This document shows, one piece after another, positions 15,402 through 25,769 of a DNA stretch of 38,572 bases; position 1 is the stretch's first letter; each line of letters begins with the position of its first letter. A program made the translations under genes and the position numbers. A model generated the notes under the pieces. The model had not been told where the DNA came from. It searched no databases and saw nothing but the letters and a program-made list of their open reading frames with translations. Source of the DNA: Methylococcaceae bacterium (GTDB lineage Bacteria > Pseudomonadota > Gammaproteobacteria > Methylococcales > Methylomonadaceae); the NCBI GenBank assembly GCA_007280895.1, contig QYQN01000083.1, forward strand, positions 1 to 38,572, given 5' to 3'.

Positions 15402-18400
15402 ATGACAACCAATACCCCGCCTATATTCACTAGCACTATTTTTAATAACAAAGCCATCACTAATTTTGGATCTACCTTATCTTCCACAGCCGCAACAAAT
15501 GATTTTAGTTATTCACTTCTTGCTTTAACAGATGGCGATTGGATTGTTGCCGGAGCAAGCAACAGTAATGTTGCGTTAATGCGTTACGATAATAATGGTT
15601 TTTTAGTTGATACCTTTGGTAGCAATGGCAAGGTGCTTACTGATTTGAGTAACTCAGATACCAGTGCCAGAGCCCTTGCACTGACGGCTGACGGCAAACT
15701 GCTTGTGGCAGGTTATAGTGATATAGATGGCAATTCCATAAATGACTTTACGTTACTGCGCTACAACCCTGACGGTGGACTTGATCCTACCTTCAATGCC
15801 AACACTGGTCGTGTTAGCACAACTATTAATAATCAAGATAGTAAAGCCTACGCTCTAAATATTATTAAAGATTATCTTGATCAAGATAAGTTGCTAGTAA
15901 CAGGGGCAACTGTTAATAGTGCAGGAGGCTTAGATTTCGCCTTAGTGCGGTACAATCTTGACGGCACTGTCGATGAAAGTTTTGGTACCAACGGTATTGT
16001 TACCTTAAGGATTAACCAACTTTACGGGGTAGCCAATTCGGTAATTATTCAGCCAGATAAAAAAATAGTGGTTGCAGGTTATAGTGATACAGGAAGTGCG
16101 TCCAACTTTATCTTGGCACGCTTTGACTCTGAAGGCGTACTTGATACTAGTTTTGGAGCGGGTAACGATGGCATCGTTACGCAAACCAATGATGTATCAC
16201 TTGATTCAGTAAATGAAGTTTGTTCAACAGCTATACAAGCAGATGGGAAATTACTTGTTGCTGGTTCAAGCTATAAAGGTATCAATCAAGGCTATGATTT
16301 CACGCTCATGCGTTATGATCAATTTGGTGTGCTCGATCCTACTTTTGGAACAGGAGGCGTGGTAACAACGGATTTTAATTCATCAACGGATTTTGCACGC
16401 TCAATTATTGTGCAGCATGATGGTAAACTCGTTGTAGCAGGTTATAGCCACAATGGTAACTATGGTTATGATGTGGCATTAGCAAGGTATACCACGGAGG
16501 GCAATTTAGACATCAGTTTTGGTAATGCTGGCAAAGTTCTCACCGACTTTGGCTCTGCTAATGATTATGCTTATGCACTCACGGAAGCTACCGATAACAC
16601 AAAACTCGCACTCACTGGCTGGCTAGAAAATGGCAGTGCTGGCTACGACAGCGTGTTAGCGCAGTATGATCTTAGCACTGGCAAATTAATGGCTGGGCTC
16701 ACGTCAACGCCCATGTATATTGAAGATTCTAGCCCTATAAAATTAGATTCCAGCGTGCAATTGATGGATGTTTATTTAAACAGCATGAATAATTACGCGG
16801 GCGCATCGGTCAGTTTGTTTCGTCATAATGGGGCTAATAAAACTGATATATTTAGCTTTGACAGCACTGGGGCATTATTTACTTTTTATGATAATTATCT
16901 TTTTACGCTTGAAAAAATAATGTTTGCTAGCTTCAGTATCCTTAATGGCACGCTGATAATTAGCTTCAAAGACAATGCCACGCAAGCCTTAGTTAATGAC
17001 GTTTTACAACATATTAGCTATAAAAATGAAACCACACCCTTACCCGAGAAAATCCAAATTGATTGGTTAGCCAGTGATGGTAATACAGGGCTTCAAGGCA
17101 CAGGACTAGCATTGTCTGCTTTATATTCAAATTCAGTCTCGTTAGTCAGTGTCAATGATGCGCCGATTGGTCAAGATAAAACGCTATTTACTGCACTGAA
17201 TACCCCCTATACTTTTTTATTAAATGACTTCGGGTTTACCGATCCTAATGATGTGCCCGCCAATACCCTTAAAAACGTAATCATTAACAGCCTGCCCGCC
17301 GAGGGTAGTTTGACATACATGGGTAATGCTGTGGTGGCTGGCGATAGCCTGAGTGCCGCTAATATTAATCTTAAGCAATTAAAATACATTCCCAGTAATG
17401 GCTTCAGTGAAAAAATAAGTCTAAGTTTTCAGGTTCAAGATGATGGCGGCGTTGGTGATGCAGTAATTAATCCAGGTGTTGATATTGATAGCACTGAACG
17501 CTTCTTAACCATTAATGTTAATGCCACCAATCATGCACCTTCAGGCGTGGTGGTGCTCAGTGGCAATCCTTTTATTGGTGAAACCTTAAGCGTTACCAAT
17601 ACGCTTACCGATCCAGATGGACTGGGTGCGATCAGCTATCGTTGGCAAGCAAATGGCAACACTATTGTCACTAATGTGCGCAGCAATAAGTACATATTAA
17701 CTGCAAATGATGTTGGCAAAGCCATTAGTGTCATCGCAAAATACACGGATCGCAGCGGAATACAGGAAAGCGTAAATAGTTTAAATACCTTGTTAGTTGC
17801 AGGCGTGCCCCTTAGCAAACTGGCTGATGTGAGTATCACGGGCAGTGATTTAATCACGAGTGAAAAAGGGGATAGCGCAAAATTAACGGTCAAACTAAGT
17901 TCAGCACCATTACGTGATGTTGTTATTCGTTTTACTAGCAGCGATGCAACGGAATGCATTATTAAAACACCCACGCTTAGCTTTACGCCTGCAAATTGGA
18001 AAATAGCGCAACAGTTAATTCTTACGGGCAATGCTGATACGTTAAAAGATGGTGATGTGTCGTATGTTGTTAATGCTCAAATCAATACCATTGATGTAAA
18101 TTATAAGAACCTACCTATTGAAAGCATAAAATTAATCAACCTAGACATGCCGTATGTGCAGCCAAATCAATATATGGGCGACCAGAATGGCAGTGCAAAA
18201 AACGATATTTTAATTGGCTCTGACATCGCCGATTTATTGAAAGGCTTGCTATTAAATGATGATTTATCAGGCGGTAAAGGTAACGACACACTCTACGGTG
18301 GCAATGGTGATGACGTGTTATTTGGTGAACAAAATAATGATGTATTATCGGGAGACGAAGGGAATGACTACCTAGACGGTGGTAGTAACAATGACAGGTT

Positions 18401-18926
18401 ATATGGGGATACGGGTAACGATACATTGTTAGGTGGTGATGGTAACGATAAATTATTTGCAGGTCTACATGATGATTCATTAGATGGTGGAGCTGGCAAC
18501 GACAACTTAAATGGTGGTGCGGGTGAAAATACCTTAAGCGGTGGGGTAGGTAAGGATACGCTAGTATGTAGCGAAGGAAACGCAGTAAGTAGTGGTGGTT
18601 CAGGCGCTGATATTTTTTTATTTAATGGCCCATTAGGGCAGTATATTTGTACGATTAATGACTTTAATTCATCCGAAGATAGTATTAAATTGGAAAATAA
18701 ATTTTTTAAATCATTAATGCCAAAAATGCTCAGCACCGATAATTTTGTTAATAAAATGGGTGCGCTAGCCTTAGATGCTAATGATTATATTATTTACGAT
18801 ACAAACACTGGAAAATTATCTTACGACGCTGATGGGAATGCCACAACAATAGCCCCCATTACCATTGCAACTTTAGGCATTACAACGCATCCTGACATCA
18901 ATGCTAATGATTTTTTAATTAGTTAA
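15402..18926 (+). CDS. Secreted RTX protein with delta-60 repeats and adhesin-like modules
   Basis: This 1174-residue protein has no signal peptide. From the N-terminus it shows about seven delta-60 repeats (residues about 34-437; pattern D.....DGK.LVAG....G..DF.L.RY...G.LD.TFG..G.V.T), a beta-rich region (436-580), a cadherin-like module (about 586-705), an Ig-like module (about 710-800) and a Calx-beta-like segment (about 808-900, with LSFTPANWKIAQQL). RTX nonapeptide repeats of the GG.GND.L type follow (about 940-1070), then a serralysin-like C-terminal region ending ITTHPDINANDFLIS. RTX repeats bind calcium and fold after export, and the C-terminus normally carries the type I signal. The type I system at 23083-27481 is the likely exporter. 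A surface or matrix adhesin is the best guess; no enzymatic domain was seen. Confidence 0.85.
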   Translation: MTTNTPPIFTSTIFNNKAITNFGSTLSSTAATNDFSYSLLALTDGDWIVAGASNSNVALMRYDNNGFLVDTFGSNGKVLTDLSNSDTSARALALTADGKLLVAGYSDIDGNSINDFTLLRYNPDGGLDPTFNANTGRVSTTINNQDSKAYALNIIKDYLDQDKLLVTGATVNSAGGLDFALVRYNLDGTVDESFGTNGIVTLRINQLYGVANSVIIQPDKKIVVAGYSDTGSASNFILARFDSEGVLDTSFGAGNDGIVTQTNDVSLDSVNEVCSTAIQADGKLLVAGSSYKGINQGYDFTLMRYDQFGVLDPTFGTGGVVTTDFNSSTDFARSIIVQHDGKLVVAGYSHNGNYGYDVALARYTTEGNLDISFGNAGKVLTDFGSANDYAYALTEATDNTKLALTGWLENGSAGYDSVLAQYDLSTGKLMAGLTSTPMYIEDSSPIKLDSSVQLMDVYLNSMNNYAGASVSLFRHNGANKTDIFSFDSTGALFTFYDNYLFTLEKIMFASFSILNGTLIISFKDNATQALVNDVLQHISYKNETTPLPEKIQIDWLASDGNTGLQGTGLALSALYSNSVSLVSVNDAPIGQDKTLFTALNTPYTFLLNDFGFTDPNDVPANTLKNVIINSLPAEGSLTYMGNAVVAGDSLSAANINLKQLKYIPSNGFSEKISLSFQVQDDGGVGDAVINPGVDIDSTERFLTINVNATNHAPSGVVVLSGNPFIGETLSVTNTLTDPDGLGAISYRWQANGNTIVTNVRSNKYILTANDVGKAISVIAKYTDRSGIQESVNSLNTLLVAGVPLSKLADVSITGSDLITSEKGDSAKLTVKLSSAPLRDVVIRFTSSDATECIIKTPTLSFTPANWKIAQQLILTGNADTLKDGDVSYVVNAQINTIDVNYKNLPIESIKLINLDMPYVQPNQYMGDQNGSAKNDILIGSDIADLLKGLLLNDDLSGGKGNDTLYGGNGDDVLFGEQNNDVLSGDEGNDYLDGGSNNDRLYGDTGNDTLLGGDGNDKLFAGLHDDSLDGGAGNDNLNGGAGENTLSGGVGKDTLVCSEGNAVSSGGSGADIFLFNGPLGQYICTINDFNSSEDSIKLENKFFKSLMPKMLSTDNFVNKMGALALDANDYIIYDTNTGKLSYDADGNATTIAPITIATLGITTHPDINANDFLIS

Positions 18927-18975
18927 CTGAGTGTAATCACTACAGATAAAGAAAATTGTTGTAATTTTTACTTAT

Positions 18976-19120
18976 TAACTGATGTTACGCAGACATTCAC
19001 TGCGGATTGAAAACAAATTGTAAAGTGTCGCTATCGCGACGGATTGTTAATCCGACGGCGAGATACTTTCTTTTGCGCGGCAAACGGGAAGCAAAACACG
19101 TTACTGCGTAACGTCAGTTA
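18976..19120. mobile_element. MITE-like element bounded by 17-bp inverted repeats
   Basis: TAACTGATGTTACGCAG (18976-18992) and CTGCGTAACGTCAGTTA (19104-19120) are inverted repeats matching at 16 of 17 positions and bound 145 bases without coding capacity. Inside are two adjacent hairpins, GTCGC/GCGAC (19027-19040) and CGGATT/AATCCG (19040-19054), plus ACGTTA/TAACGT (19098-19114) at the right end. It fills much of the 360-base gap 18927-19286. Flanking TTA on both sides could be a short target duplication but is too short to be sure. A non-autonomous MITE or REP-type repeat is likely. Confidence 0.5.
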
Positions 19121-19286
19121 TTAGCTGAAGGTTAATTGCTAAATACACTTAATTTTAAAATGGATTTAATAATATATTTAGTATGATGGTGTAGTTTATT
19201 ACGATAACAATAAGGGCTGACATTGTAGATTTCTTTATAAGAGTCTTAGATGTTTAATCATTAAAAACTGTTTATAGGGTTTTATT
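19121..19286. other. AT-rich leader before the DUF6629-like gene
   Basis: This is the rest of the 360-base gene-free stretch. It is very AT-rich, with a possible -10 element TATGAT near 19181 but no convincing -35. No RNA gene, repeat or further ORF was recognised. It probably holds the promoter of the gene starting at 19287. Confidence 0.3.
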
Positions 19287-20096
19287 ATGTGTTTTAGTGC
19301 AACGATGTCACTGGGATTGGGAGTCGCTGGAGTGATAGCTTCAGGGATAACCTTTATGGATAAAGATGAAGCGTTGTGGGTACGTGTTGCACGTGCGTAT
19401 GCAATTTTTCATTTTGCATTAATGGAAATTATTCAATATCTTGCTTATCCTGTTGCAGATCAATGTGGCTTTGGGACTAATCTGTTGTTAAGTCAAATGT
19501 CCACCTATCATGTTAGTTTACAAGCCTTAGCTATTATGCCGGCGTTAGCGACATACTCAACGGATAAAACTGCGTTAAAAAAAGCCAGTTTAATTGGTTT
19601 AGGATTAAGTTCTACGTTTTTGATTTTTAATTTCTTACCCAGTCAATGGCAGTTTTTTGATGCAAAATTATTCGAGCATACGCCTAATTTTGTTGGTGAT
19701 ATCGTTGCCTGTTTGAAAAAAGGGCAGTATCACATTGCTTACTCTATATCGAGTGCCTTTGGTTCATTTATTACTCATGGCTCGCTATTCGCTTTAGCAA
19801 TAAGTGGTTTCTTATGGAAAAATAATCAAAAAATGGCGCGTTATCATTTTGCGATGGCGATTATGACCTTGTTTGTACCGCAGTGGTTTTTGGGGGTATC
19901 AACAGGTGAGGCGGCGGCTATTTATTGTTTTTATTCCATACCCATTACGATGAGTTTCATGCCCGTCTTTAAAGCTTATTTTACGGGACAGTTATCTAAA
20001 GATAAGGATGATGGTTCGTCGCATTATGAGCACAACTTTGATCACCTTCATCAACATGATGATGCTGCGGCAGCTGATGCAAATCCTCAGGCTTAA
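19287..20096 (+). CDS. DUF6629-like polytopic membrane protein
   Basis: The 269-residue product begins MCFSATMSLGLG, the typical start of DUF6629-family membrane proteins, which have no known function. About six to seven hydrophobic segments alternate with short loops, for example around residues 10-22, 38-54, 78-90, 100-116, 156-175 and 188-225. Conserved-looking polar residues within membrane regions include the HFALMEIIQY stretch near 42-51. The C-terminal tail (about 240-269) is hydrophilic and rich in His and Asp (HYEHNFDHLHQHDD), which suggests metal binding but could be simple low-complexity sequence. The ATG at 19287 follows an AGGG ribosome binding site. It is a single gene, convergent with uvrA and separated from it by a strong hairpin. 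The family call is from motif memory only. Confidence 0.65.
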   Translation: MCFSATMSLGLGVAGVIASGITFMDKDEALWVRVARAYAIFHFALMEIIQYLAYPVADQCGFGTNLLLSQMSTYHVSLQALAIMPALATYSTDKTALKKASLIGLGLSSTFLIFNFLPSQWQFFDAKLFEHTPNFVGDIVACLKKGQYHIAYSISSAFGSFITHGSLFALAISGFLWKNNQKMARYHFAMAIMTLFVPQWFLGVSTGEAAAIYCFYSIPITMSFMPVFKAYFTGQLSKDKDDGSSHYEHNFDHLHQHDDAAAADANPQA

Positions 20097-20118
20097 CACA
20101 GTCGGTTGATTGGGTACT

Positions 20119-20146
20119 TGCTTGAGTGTTTCACTACACTCAAGCA
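20119..20146. terminator. Bidirectional terminator hairpin
   Basis: TGCTTGAGTG (20119-20128) and CACTCAAGCA (20137-20146) form a perfect 10-bp stem with an 8-base loop in the 66-base gap between two convergent genes. Position and symmetry fit a terminator used from both sides, although the flanking T-runs are short. Confidence 0.6.
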
Positions 20147-20162
20147 CAGAGTGTTTAAAAGA

Positions 20163-22994
20163 TTAAACCGTCTCAGCAGTAAATAATTTTGCTAAATAAA
20201 ACCCAGTATGTGAAGCAGGATTCTTAGCAATTTCTCTGGGCGTTCCTTCCGCAACAACCATGCCGCCGCCATTCCCCCCTTCAGGTCCCATATCAATAAG
20301 CCAATCGGCAGTTTTGATAACATCAAGATTATGTTCAATGATAATCACCGTATTGCCGTGATTACGGAGGGTGTGAAGAATACTAAGCAGTTGTTTAATG
20401 TCATGAAAATGTAAGCCAGTGGTGGGCTCATCAAGAATATATAAGGTTTTTCCGGTATCGCGTTTAGACAGTTCTTTAGCAAGTTTTACGCGTTGCGCTT
20501 CACCGCCTGATAAGGTAGTGGCATTTTGTCCTAAGGTAAGGTAACTCAAGCCCACCTCTACTAAGGTGAGTAGTTTTTTTGCCAAACTGGGGACTACGGT
20601 AAAAAAAACAGCAGCATGCTCTATGGTCATGGTTAAAATATCATCGATGCTCTGTTCCTTGTAACGAATCTCTAAGGTTTCGCGGTTATAGCGTTTACCG
20701 TGGCAGTGATCACACTTGACAAAAATATCAGGTAAAAAATGCATTTCAACTTTAATAACGCCATCGCCTTTACAGGCTTCACAACGTCCTCCTTTAACAT
20801 TGAAACTAAAGCGTCCTGGCGTATAACCTCTGGCGCGTGCTTCTGGCGTTGCGGCAAATAAATCGCGAATTATGGTAAATAATCCTGTGTAGGTGGCAGG
20901 GTTAGAGCGCGGAGTACGCCCAATAGGATGTTGATCAATGGCCACAATTTTATCAAAATAAGCTAAGCCGTCGATGCGTTCGCACGGTGCTGGCGTTAAA
21001 CTATTTTGATTAATAAAGCGTGCTGCATGACTGTATAGCGTGTCATTAACTAAGGTCGATTTGCCCGATCCAGACACGCCCGTCACGCAGGTTAATAAGC
21101 CAATAGGAAAGTTTACACTGATGTTTTTTAAATTATTGCCCGATGCATTATGCACTGAAATTTGTTTTTTTGGGTCATTGCTGGTCAATGTTTCAGGAAT
21201 AGCAATAAACGTTTGCCCAGAAAGATAGCGTCCAGTTAGCGATTCTGGTTGTTGCATAATATCGTGTACACTGCCTTCAGCAACAACAGTGCCGCCATGG
21301 ATACCCGCACCTGGCCCCATATCCACAATATAATCAGCAGCACGAATAGCGTCTTCATCATGTTCAACAACAATCACCGTATTGCCTAAATCACGTAAGT
21401 GGAAAAGTGTTTGCAATAAGCGCTCATTATCGCGTTGATGTAAGCCGATGGAGGGTTCATCAAGCACATACATGACTCCTACCAAACCCGCACCAATTTG
21501 ACTCGCCAGTCGAATGCGTTGGGCCTCACCACCAGATAGCGTGTCAGCGCTTCGATTTAAGGTTAAATAATTTAAGCCTACGTTAACTAAAAATACCAAA
21601 CGGTCTTGAATTTCTTTAACAATTTTTTGCGCGATTACACCGCGTTGTCCAGTTAATTCAAGGTGTTCAAAAAAATCTAAGGCGTTTTGGATAGAGTAGG
21701 CAGTTAAGGTATGAATGGGAATGTCATTGATATACACGTGTCGGGCACTTAAGCATAAACGCGTGCCTGCACAGTCGGGACAGACTTGTTGTGATAAATA
21801 CTGTGCTAATTCTTCACGCACATACGACGATTCTGTTTCATGATACCGACGTTGCATTGTGGCAATGATGCCCTCAAAGCGATGAGTCTTACTGCGAAGA
21901 CTGCCTTGAGTACTTTGATAAGTAAAGGTGATTTGTTCGTTGCCACTGCCATATAACAGGCAGTCTTGGAGTGTTTTGGGTAACTCTACAAACGGGTGTT
22001 CAGGATCAAAGTGATAATGCTCGGCTAAGGAACGGATGATTTGAAAATACGTGGCATTATGTTTATCCCAGCCACGAATCGCGCCATTGGCTATACTCAG
22101 CAAGGGGTTGGGGATAATCAATTGTGGATCAAAATGTTGCCGTACCCCTAAGCCATCACAGTGCTGACATGCCCCTTTGGGGTTATTGAATGAAAATAAT
22201 CGAGGCTCTAATTCGCTAAGATTATAGCCACACTGCGGGCAGGCATAATGTTCAGAAAATAGTAATTCAGTGGCATCTTCTTCAAGACTGACAGCAATGG
22301 CATTACCGTTAGCAATGCGTAAAGCGGTCTCAAACGATTCAGCTAAACGCTGGGTCAAGTCTGGACGAATTTTAAAACGATCAACAATCACTTCAATGGT
22401 ATGTTGTTTTTTTATATCCAGCGGCGGTGGGGCATCTAATTCATACACAACACCATCGATACGAGCGCGAATAAATCCTTGTGTTCGGCAATCATCAAGT
22501 AATTGTAGGTACTCACCTTTGCGTTGATTAACAATGGGTGCAAGCAGCATCCAGCGTTGTTCTAGCGGCTGTGATAATACCTGATCAACCATTTGGCTAA
22601 TGGTTTGTGCCGCTAGCGATATGTGGTGTTGTGGGCATTGAGGAATACCGGCGCGGGCATATAACAAGCGCAGATAATCATAAATTTCGGTGATGGTGCC
22701 TACAGTTGAACGCGGGTTATGCGAGGTAGATTTTTGTTCAATTGAAATGGCGGGTGATAAACCTTCGATATGGTCGACATCAGGTTTTTCCATTAAGGAC
22801 AAAAATTGTCGAGCATACGCGGATAAGGACTCAACATAGCGACGTTGCCCTTCTGCATATAAGGTATCAAAAGCTAACGAAGACTTGCCAGACCCAGACA
22901 ACCCAGTGATAACAATGAGCTTATTTCTAGGTAAGTCGAGGTTAATATTTTTTAAATTATGGGTTCTGGCACCGCGAATGCTAAGTGTATTCAT
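20163..22994 (-). CDS. uvrA: Excinuclease ABC subunit A
   Basis: UvrA is the damage-sensing ATPase of nucleotide excision repair; it loads UvrB at DNA lesions. From ATG 22994 the product has 943 residues (E. coli 940). The N-terminus [13 protein letters not shown], Walker [10 protein letters not shown] (about 31-39), the [15 protein letters not shown] segment, a second Walker [10 protein letters not shown] in the C-terminal half, two signature motifs LSGGEAQR and zinc-finger CxxC pairs (CPQC..CQHC and CEAC..CDHC) are all present. A TTG start 24 bases upstream would add eight residues that relatives lack, so it is rejected. It lies 88 bases downstream of the type I secretion operon on the same strand and may be read through from it. 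No damage to the gene is visible. Confidence 0.97.
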   Translation of the reverse strand: MNTLSIRGARTHNLKNINLDLPRNKLIVITGLSGSGKSSLAFDTLYAEGQRRYVESLSAYARQFLSLMEKPDVDHIEGLSPAISIEQKSTSHNPRSTVGTITEIYDYLRLLYARAGIPQCPQHHISLAAQTISQMVDQVLSQPLEQRWMLLAPIVNQRKGEYLQLLDDCRTQGFIRARIDGVVYELDAPPPLDIKKQHTIEVIVDRFKIRPDLTQRLAESFETALRIANGNAIAVSLEEDATELLFSEHYACPQCGYNLSELEPRLFSFNNPKGACQHCDGLGVRQHFDPQLIIPNPLLSIANGAIRGWDKHNATYFQIIRSLAEHYHFDPEHPFVELPKTLQDCLLYGSGNEQITFTYQSTQGSLRSKTHRFEGIIATMQRRYHETESSYVREELAQYLSQQVCPDCAGTRLCLSARHVYINDIPIHTLTAYSIQNALDFFEHLELTGQRGVIAQKIVKEIQDRLVFLVNVGLNYLTLNRSADTLSGGEAQRIRLASQIGAGLVGVMYVLDEPSIGLHQRDNERLLQTLFHLRDLGNTVIVVEHDEDAIRAADYIVDMGPGAGIHGGTVVAEGSVHDIMQQPESLTGRYLSGQTFIAIPETLTSNDPKKQISVHNASGNNLKNISVNFPIGLLTCVTGVSGSGKSTLVNDTLYSHAARFINQNSLTPAPCERIDGLAYFDKIVAIDQHPIGRTPRSNPATYTGLFTIIRDLFAATPEARARGYTPGRFSFNVKGGRCEACKGDGVIKVEMHFLPDIFVKCDHCHGKRYNRETLEIRYKEQSIDDILTMTIEHAAVFFTVVPSLAKKLLTLVEVGLSYLTLGQNATTLSGGEAQRVKLAKELSKRDTGKTLYILDEPTTGLHFHDIKQLLSILHTLRNHGNTVIIIEHNLDVIKTADWLIDMGPEGGNGGGMVVAEGTPREIAKNPASHTGFYLAKLFTAETV

Positions 22995-23082
22995 TACATA
23001 ATCATCGCTTTCAAGCAAAAAAAAGGGCTAAGGGTTGAATGCTTACTGTACAGCGTCGCACGTAAGCATTGTTAACACGAAC

Positions 23083-24408
23083 TTACTGCACAGTATTTTT
23101 TGCTATGGGAAGTAAATAGTTATTTAATTCAAGCAATTCAACAGCAATTAATTTGCCTGTTAAATGGTATAAACTGCTACGCGCTTTAAAGTAACGGTAA
23201 CGTGCTTCACGTTGAGATTTACGTGCTTCAGATAATTGTTTTTCTGCATTGAGCACATCGATAATGGTACTGACGCCCAGTTCGTAGCCTTTTTTCATGG
23301 CATCCCTTGATTTCTCACTGGCATTCAATTGTCGATCAGTTGCTAGGTTACGTGCTTGAGCAGTGCTCATGTCTAAAAAAGCCGCACGAGTTAATTGTTC
23401 AAACTCGCGTAATTTTTGTTCTAATTGACTTTCAGTGAGTTTTTTTCGTGCTTCATTTTCTCTGATTTTTGCCGAAGTCATCCCGCCTTCATAAATAGGA
23501 ACTGTGGCTTGAATAGCCGCTGTGCCCACTTCAAAAGGGGGGGATTGTTGGTTATTGAATGAGGTGTCACTGTAAGTTTCGCTGAGTTGCAATTGCACCG
23601 TAGGCAAAAAGCCTGCTTGTGCAGCATAAATATTTTGTTGAGCCGCAGCCACCGCATGTTTCAGTGCTTGTAATTCAGGATTGCCTTTGCCAGCTAATTT
23701 AACCCACTCTTCCAATGTGCCTTCAGGTGCAGGTTGTTGAGCATCAAGTCGAGCTGCTTGAATATGGGTGACGGCATCGCCCGTTAACTCACGCAGTTTT
23801 TCTAACGCAATGCGTGCTTCATTATCACTGTCAATTAAGGTAGCACGCAGGGTTTCGGTGCGCGCTTGTAACTCGTATAAATCAGTAATTTTTGCCATTT
23901 GTCGAGCATGCATTGCTTGGACACGTTGGTATTGTTGCTCTGTAGAGCTCAGTTCTGAAGTAATAATAGTGCTTTTATCCGCTGCTTCTAAGGCCGTCAT
24001 GTAACGTTCAACAAGGATTGCAATTAGTTTTTGATGCGCAGCTAATAACTCTTCTTCACCTTGTGAGGTTAACGATTGCTGACTTTTAAAATATAAATAA
24101 GCTTGAAGATCGAGAAGTGGTTGTTGCAAGTTGACGCTGGCACGCGTACCTGGGTAATCAATGCTGCCTACGCGTGAGCTATGAAACTGATTAAGCGAGT
24201 AGTTTCCAGATAAACTGATTTGTGGCAATAACTTTCCAAAACTTTGTGTTTCTCTGGCTTTGGCAATATCTAGTGCGTACTCACTACCTTGCAGTTCAGG
24301 CGAAGCGCTCAGGGCGCGTTGGTAAAGGGTGAGTAAATCATCGTGCTGTGCTTGGGCAAACATGGGGCAGCACAACAGCCAAACAGAGCAAATAACGGTG
24401 CGTCGCAT
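23083..24408 (-). CDS. TolC-family outer-membrane channel of a type I secretion system
   Basis: This 441-residue protein has a signal peptide (cleavage near AQA-Q, residue 20) and the two-fold alpha-helical repeat of outer-membrane efflux proteins. Long heptad-rich helices and segments such as GVSTIIDVLNAEKQL and ARYRYFKARSSLYHLTG are typical of TolC/PrtF. In type I secretion it forms the outer-membrane tunnel that docks on the HlyD-family adaptor. It starts 5 bases after the adaptor stop, with a GAGGA ribosome binding site inside the end of that gene, so it is the third gene of a PrtDEF-like operon. Length is normal. Confidence 0.9.
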   Translation of the reverse strand: MRRTVICSVWLLCCPMFAQAQHDDLLTLYQRALSASPELQGSEYALDIAKARETQSFGKLLPQISLSGNYSLNQFHSSRVGSIDYPGTRASVNLQQPLLDLQAYLYFKSQQSLTSQGEEELLAAHQKLIAILVERYMTALEAADKSTIITSELSSTEQQYQRVQAMHARQMAKITDLYELQARTETLRATLIDSDNEARIALEKLRELTGDAVTHIQAARLDAQQPAPEGTLEEWVKLAGKGNPELQALKHAVAAAQQNIYAAQAGFLPTVQLQLSETYSDTSFNNQQSPPFEVGTAAIQATVPIYEGGMTSAKIRENEARKKLTESQLEQKLREFEQLTRAAFLDMSTAQARNLATDRQLNASEKSRDAMKKGYELGVSTIIDVLNAEKQLSEARKSQREARYRYFKARSSLYHLTGKLIAVELLELNNYLLPIAKNTVQ

Positions 24409-24413
24409 GGGCT

Positions 24414-25769
24414 TTAGTCCTCAATTAATGAACGAGCAAAAATATTACTGATGGGTTGCATGAGATATTCAAAGAAGGTTCGATCACCGGTATTAATTAA
24501 TACTTCAGCCGGCATTCCAGGCAGTAAAATTAAGCCCCGATCGGCTAATTCTTTTAAGCCTGTTTTCTCAACTTCTATTCGCGCTAGGTAATAACTATTT
24601 TGCGTTTTTTCATCAACTAAGCGATCAGCAGATAAGCGAATCAAATGACCATCAATTTTTGGGGTAATGGCATTTTTAAATGAACTAAAACGGACATTAG
24701 TGGTTTGACCAATATGAACACGGTCGATGTCCATGGGTGACACTTGCGCTTCAACAATGAGAGATTCTTCTTGTGGAACAATATCCAATAGATGGCCACC
24801 AGGTGGAATAACGGCACCGATGGTATGTACGGTTAAACCTAACACCATTCCTGCTTCTGGTGCTTTAATGATGGTGCGTGTGACGGTGTCAGTTAACCAT
24901 TGGGTTTTTTCACGTAGTTCTGATAATTCATTTTGAGTTTTACTTAGCTCATCAATGACTTCACGCTGAAAATCTTTATCAATCTGAAGAATTTTTAACG
25001 CGATTTCACTGATTTGCGTTTGTGCCGTTGCAATATTAGCGGAGAAATCGCCTTCATCGCCCTGTGCTTGTGCTAAGCGACGTTCAAGTTCAGTTACGGT
25101 TTGTTTTTCAATATAGCCTTCTTTAAGCATGGCACGGAAATCAGTTAATTCTTTAGTAAAAGAATTAGCTAGATTATTGCGGCTGTCTTTTTGGGCTTTA
25201 ATGCCTTCAATTTTGGCAAGTAACTGACTGCGTTGTTCTTTTAAAATGCCAATTTCACCAAAGCGAGAACGATTCCTGATAGTAAAAGATTGATTTTGAA
25301 TGCGGATATTTTCATCAGCACGTTTATCTTCGTGGGCTTGTGTAAGTAATTCAGGATAGCTTACGTTATTTTTGTTATCACGTTCGGCAATCAGTCGTGC
25401 TTCTTTTGCTAACGCTGAAAATAATTGTCCGCGTAATGTTTCAAGTTGGGCTCTGGACGAAGTGTCTTCTAACTCAAGTAAGATTTGACCTTTGCTGATG
25501 TTATCACCATCACGAACATTAATGGACTTAACGATACCGCCTTCCAAATGTTGAACCGTTTTACGATAGCCTTCAACCGTGACGCTGCCAGGAGCTAAGG
25601 CAGCACTGCCAAGGGGAGCTAATAACGACCATGCGCCAAAAAAACCGAACATTACAATCACTAAGAAATAGCCAATAGTCCGGATGGGCGTGTCATCGGC
25701 AAATTGATTGATATCAATGGTGTCGGTCATGTCAGTGCTTTTTGGGGACTGTTTAGAAAATAAACTCAT
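24414..25769 (-). CDS. HlyD/PrtE-family periplasmic adaptor
   Basis: This 451-residue membrane fusion protein joins the ABC ATPase to the TolC channel. It has a cytoplasmic N-terminus, one membrane segment (about 32-52), a lipoyl-like beta domain that starts GSVTVEGYRKTVQHLEGGI (61-79), a long coiled-coil hairpin (about 105-300), and a second lipoyl/beta-barrel half with APEAGMVLGLTVHTIGAVI. The C-terminus LPGMPAEVLINTGDRTFFEYL is the standard end of PrtE-type adaptors. Its ATG overlaps the stop of the ABC gene by four bases (ATGA), showing coupling. All domains look intact. Confidence 0.92.
   Translation of the reverse strand: MSLFSKQSPKSTDMTDTIDINQFADDTPIRTIGYFLVIVMFGFFGAWSLLAPLGSAALAPGSVTVEGYRKTVQHLEGGIVKSINVRDGDNISKGQILLELEDTSSRAQLETLRGQLFSALAKEARLIAERDNKNNVSYPELLTQAHEDKRADENIRIQNQSFTIRNRSRFGEIGILKEQRSQLLAKIEGIKAQKDSRNNLANSFTKELTDFRAMLKEGYIEKQTVTELERRLAQAQGDEGDFSANIATAQTQISEIALKILQIDKDFQREVIDELSKTQNELSELREKTQWLTDTVTRTIIKAPEAGMVLGLTVHTIGAVIPPGGHLLDIVPQEESLIVEAQVSPMDIDRVHIGQTTNVRFSSFKNAITPKIDGHLIRLSADRLVDEKTQNSYYLARIEVEKTGLKELADRGLILLPGMPAEVLINTGDRTFFEYLMQPISNIFARSLIED

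Noticed and set aside
17636-18031. 131-codon frame on the - strand inside the first RTX gene
   Set aside because: It overlaps a well-supported coding region and its translation has no family features.
18136-18736. Two long reading frames on the - strand opposite the RTX repeats (rich in His/Tyr or Pro/Leu/Ser)
   Set aside because: They are antisense shadows of the repetitive RTX coding DNA, with low-complexity translations and no ribosome binding site or family motif.
22995-23018. Extended TTG start for uvrA
   Set aside because: The extra eight residues have no counterpart in UvrA; the ATG at 22994 gives the canonical N-terminus.
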